64,000 bases of DNA from Novosphingobium sp. NDB2Meth1 (GTDB lineage: Bacteria > Pseudomonadota > Alphaproteobacteria > Sphingomonadales > Sphingomonadaceae). The stretch covers positions 590,948 to 654,947 of the forward strand of contig NZ_FPEH01000032.1 in NCBI RefSeq assembly GCF_900117425.1, written 5' to 3'. Positions 61,773 to 64,000 of the stretch are shown here, in pieces. The translations under genes and the position numbers were made by a program. How positions within the stretch are numbered: the stretch's first letter is position 1; every line of letters begins with the position of its first letter. The notes beneath the pieces are model-generated. The model was not told the origin of the DNA and did no database searches. It saw only the letters and a program-made list of their open reading frames with translations.

Positions 61773-63112
61773 CGCGCGCATCGCTCTTCCTTGCCGCGCT
61801 GCTCCTCTCCGGATCTGCGCTTCCGGCCTATGCAGGCGACGCGTCGGCCCAGCTTCCTTCCGGCGATTTCGCGGTGACCAATGCCACTGTCGCGATCGGT
61901 GACGGCAGCGCGCCGATCCCGGGCGGCACCGTGCTGGTACGCGGCGGCAAGATCGTCGCGGCGGGCAAGTCTGTCTCCGTGCCGGCCGGGGTTCCGGTGA
62001 TCGACGGCACAGGCAAGTGGGTGACGCCCGGCCTTGTCACCGCGATGACCGACCTCGGCCTCCTCGGCGTGGGCGCGGTGGATGAAAGCAATGACAGCTA
62101 CGCCAACACCGCGCGGTTCTCGGCTGGTCTTGATGTGTCGCTGGCGATCGATCCGGACGCACCGCCGGTGGCCGTGAGCCGAGCAAGCGGGATCACCCGC
62201 GCGGGCGTGGCGCCCGCAGCCGCCAACGCGATTTTCGCCGGACAAGGCGCGGTGATCGATCTGGCCGAGAACGGACCGGGCATCTCGCAGCCGCGCGCGT
62301 TCCAGCTTGTCGAGTTGGGCGAACGCGGGGCCGACCTCGCGGGCGGCAGCCGCGTTGCAGCGCAGGCGCTGCTCCGCAACGCGCTACGCGAGGCACGCGA
62401 TCTGGCGCAGCGCAAGCCAGTGAAAGCGGGCGATGATGCGCCGGGACAACCGGTCGATGCACTGCTTACCCGCGTCGATGCCGCTGCGCTGATCCCGGTG
62501 GTGACCGGCAAGCAGCCGCTGTTCGTCCACGTCGAACGCGCGGCGGACATCCGCGGCGTGCTTGCGTTGGGCAAGGAGTTCCCGGCCCTGCGGCTCGTGC
62601 TTGTCGGCGCGGGAGAAGGCTGGCGCGTCGCGCGCGAAATCGCCGCAGCCAAGGTGCCGGTGCTGGCAAGCGCGTTGGCCGACTTGCCCGGCAGCTTCGA
62701 GACGCTCGCGGCAACGCAGTCCAACGTCGGCCGGATGACGGCAGCGGGCGTCAAGGTGGCTCTCGGCGGTTTCTACGATCTCGATCAGCCGCGTTATGCC
62801 CCGCAGTTCGCCGGCAATCTTGTCGGCCTTTCGCGCGTCTCCGGCGCGAGCGGGCTAAGCTGGGGGCAGGCGCTCGCATCGATCACGTCGATCCCGGCGG
62901 AGATCCTTGGCGAGGGTGCGGTCTTCGGCAGCCTCAAACCCGGTCTTTCAGGAGATGTCGTAATTTGGGACGGTGATCCGCTGGAGGTATCATCCGCGCC
63001 TGTTACAATATATGTTGATGGAAAATTGCAGCCGTTGGTTAACCATCAGTCACGTCTCCGCCAAAGATATCGTCATGCTGGTGAGGGGACGTTGCCGAAG
63101 GCCTACGAATGA
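61769..63112 (+). CDS. Exported amidohydrolase-like protein lacking the HxH metal site
   Basis: The 447-aa protein is a paralogue of the preceding gene, with a signal peptide (MTRASLFLAALLLSGSALPAYAG) and the same beta-sandwich entry (FAVTNATVAIGDGSAPIPGG). Where the upstream gene has VIDIHSHLG, this one has TAMTDLGLLG, so the first two metal ligands are gone, and no replacement His pair is seen nearby. It may be a non-catalytic partner of the upstream enzyme. The last 150 bases are notably AT-richer than the rest (codons such as ata, gtt, aaa, tta). Confidence 0.82.
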   Translation: MTRASLFLAALLLSGSALPAYAGDASAQLPSGDFAVTNATVAIGDGSAPIPGGTVLVRGGKIVAAGKSVSVPAGVPVIDGTGKWVTPGLVTAMTDLGLLGVGAVDESNDSYANTARFSAGLDVSLAIDPDAPPVAVSRASGITRAGVAPAAANAIFAGQGAVIDLAENGPGISQPRAFQLVELGERGADLAGGSRVAAQALLRNALREARDLAQRKPVKAGDDAPGQPVDALLTRVDAAALIPVVTGKQPLFVHVERAADIRGVLALGKEFPALRLVLVGAGEGWRVAREIAAAKVPVLASALADLPGSFETLAATQSNVGRMTAAGVKVALGGFYDLDQPRYAPQFAGNLVGLSRVSGASGLSWGQALASITSIPAEILGEGAVFGSLKPGLSGDVVIWDGDPLEVSSAPVTIYVDGKLQPLVNHQSRLRQRYRHAGEGTLPKAYE

Positions 63113-63168
63113 ACATGTGAAGTCTCGCATGGCGCGACAAGAACGATAAGCACGGAAGGGACCAAACC

Positions 63169-63854
63169 GTGGATGCAGCAACTTTGACGCTCGTTGTGGG
63201 CATGGCGACCTTTGTCGGCACGCACCTCTTGATGTCCCACCCATGGCGTGCCGGAATGGTTCGCCTGTTCGGGCAGGGCGGCTTTCTGGGGATCTACTCG
63301 CTCATTTCGCTGGTTGCCTTCAGCGTCTCGGTGGTCGCTTTCGGCAAGGCTCCCGCCACGCCGCAGTTGTGGGATGGCCAGGCACTGGTACCGTGGGTGC
63401 TGGCCTCGCTGCTCACGTTCGTCGCATCCGCCCGTTTCTTGCATCGATTGTCGGAAATCCGGCGCTGGCGGGAACCGATATTGCCGGGCTTTCGACCCGT
63501 ATTCCGAACGGCGTGTTCAAGGTTACGCGGCATCCGATGATGTCGGCCTTCACGCTTTGGGGGATTGCGCATATTCTGGTGGCGCCCAGCCTGCGAACGA
63601 TCATCTTTGCGGGCGGCATGATCGCGCTGGCGCTCATCGGCTCTCGCGGCCAGGATGCGAAGAAGGCAGCGCTGTATGGCGCAGACTGGAAAGTCTGGAT
63701 GCGGCGCACATCGTTCCTGCCGAAGCCTTCCGCGTTCGGCAATCTCGGCCTTTACTGGGTCGCGGCGCTGCCGGTCTGGCTGCTGCTGACGTGGCTGCAC
63801 CTCAAGCTCGCCCTGATCCCGGCAGGCCTTTGGGTCTGGCTGGAACAGCTCTGA
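63169..63854 (+). pseudogene. NnrU-family membrane protein with a frameshift
   Basis: NnrU proteins are small membrane proteins of about 230 residues, near denitrification and other loci. The first frame (63169-about 63440) gives helices 1-3 (TLTLVVGMATFVGTHLLMSH, FLGIYSLISLVAFSVSVVAF). The second frame (about 63440-63854) gives the rest (FLASIVGNPALAGTDIAGLS, TRHPMMSAFTLWGIAHILVA, then a last helix). Joining them needs one missing base near 63435-63445, where ASARFLH in one frame should read into FLASIVGNPA. The GTG start follows GGAAGGG. It is either a true loss of function or a sequencing error. Confidence 0.65.
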
Positions 63855-63873
63855 GGCGGCCAATCGCCGGCGG

Positions 63874-64000
63874 TCAGGCCCTTGCTTCCTGCACGCCTGC
63901 GCTGTTGTGGCGCAGGGCCTTGAGGACGGTATCGACGATTTGCGGGGCGTTGAGGCCTGCGGTGTCGTACTGCTTGTCGGGGGCGTCGTGGTCCTGGAAC
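63874..64000 (-). CDS. C-terminal end of an unidentified protein (window-truncated)
   Basis: The minus-strand frame is open from the window edge to a TGA at 63874-63876 and yields 41 residues including DAPDKQYDTAGLNAPQIVD and TVLKALRHN. The codon pattern is typical of the region. The DT-to-helix pattern vaguely resembles the C-terminal end of small P-loop kinases such as APS kinase, but the fragment is too short to name. Confidence 0.55.
   Translation of the reverse strand, partial: FQDHDAPDKQYDTAGLNAPQIVDTVLKALRHNSAGVQEARA

Overview
The window is chromosomal DNA of high GC content from an alphaproteobacterium, most likely a sphingomonad (Sphingomonadaceae or Erythrobacteraceae, for example Novosphingobium or Sphingobium). 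This is inferred from CtrA and a PopZ-family polar organiser, a DUF4167 protein, TonB-dependent uptake, the hisS-prfA-prmC chain, the pairing of lptB with rpoN, and a compact gene-dense layout with many 4-nt ATGA or GTGA overlaps. There is no prophage, CRISPR array, plasmid origin or complete insertion sequence.

Layout. 1-7 kb: end of a DbpA-type RNA helicase, trmB, a TonB-dependent receptor divergent from a membrane-tethered LuxR-type regulator, and ctrA. 7.3-14.8 kb: the most unusual region. A CcmI-like cytochrome c maturation protein faces a four-gene operon. That operon encodes a flavoprotein with two cyclic-nucleotide-binding domains and four [4Fe-4S] ferredoxin-type clusters, a five-helix membrane protein with two 14-residue-spaced His pairs (di-heme cytochrome b-like), a cytosolic FHA domain tethered to a periplasmic decaheme cytochrome c, and a CpdA-like cAMP phosphodiesterase. 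Three AACAGGG repeats, exactly 20 bp apart, lie in front of it. I read it as a cAMP-gated transmembrane electron-transfer system that I cannot match to a described pathway.

14.8-30 kb: housekeeping genes (rpoN, lptB, pmbA, ppa, an M61 peptidase, hisS-prfA-prmC, DUF4167, lnt, metK with a probable SahR operator). 30-35 kb: a HepT/MntA toxin-antitoxin pair, an acyl-CoA dehydrogenase with an APH-DUF6285 fusion partner, and a class A beta-lactamase-like protein with Asp at the Glu166 position. 35-43 kb: polA, whose stop codon lies in the terminal repeat of a 177-bp MITE-like palindromic element, then comM and a LytS/LytTR two-component pair with a large extracytoplasmic Pro-rich domain.

43-57 kb: fumarase, an atypical PIMT-like protein with tolC, popZ, small redox and CBS proteins, erpA-xthA, and a glycan-modification cluster (two paralogous GT-C-like membrane proteins, GtrA and a UDP-galactopyranose-mutase-like flavoprotein). 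57-64 kb: a PilZ protein, tRNA-Leu, ihfB, a GntR regulator divergent from a peptide-uptake operon (POT transporter and two amidohydrolases, one without its metal site), a frameshifted nnrU-like gene, and the end of an unidentified gene. Every gap between genes is shorter than 300 bp.
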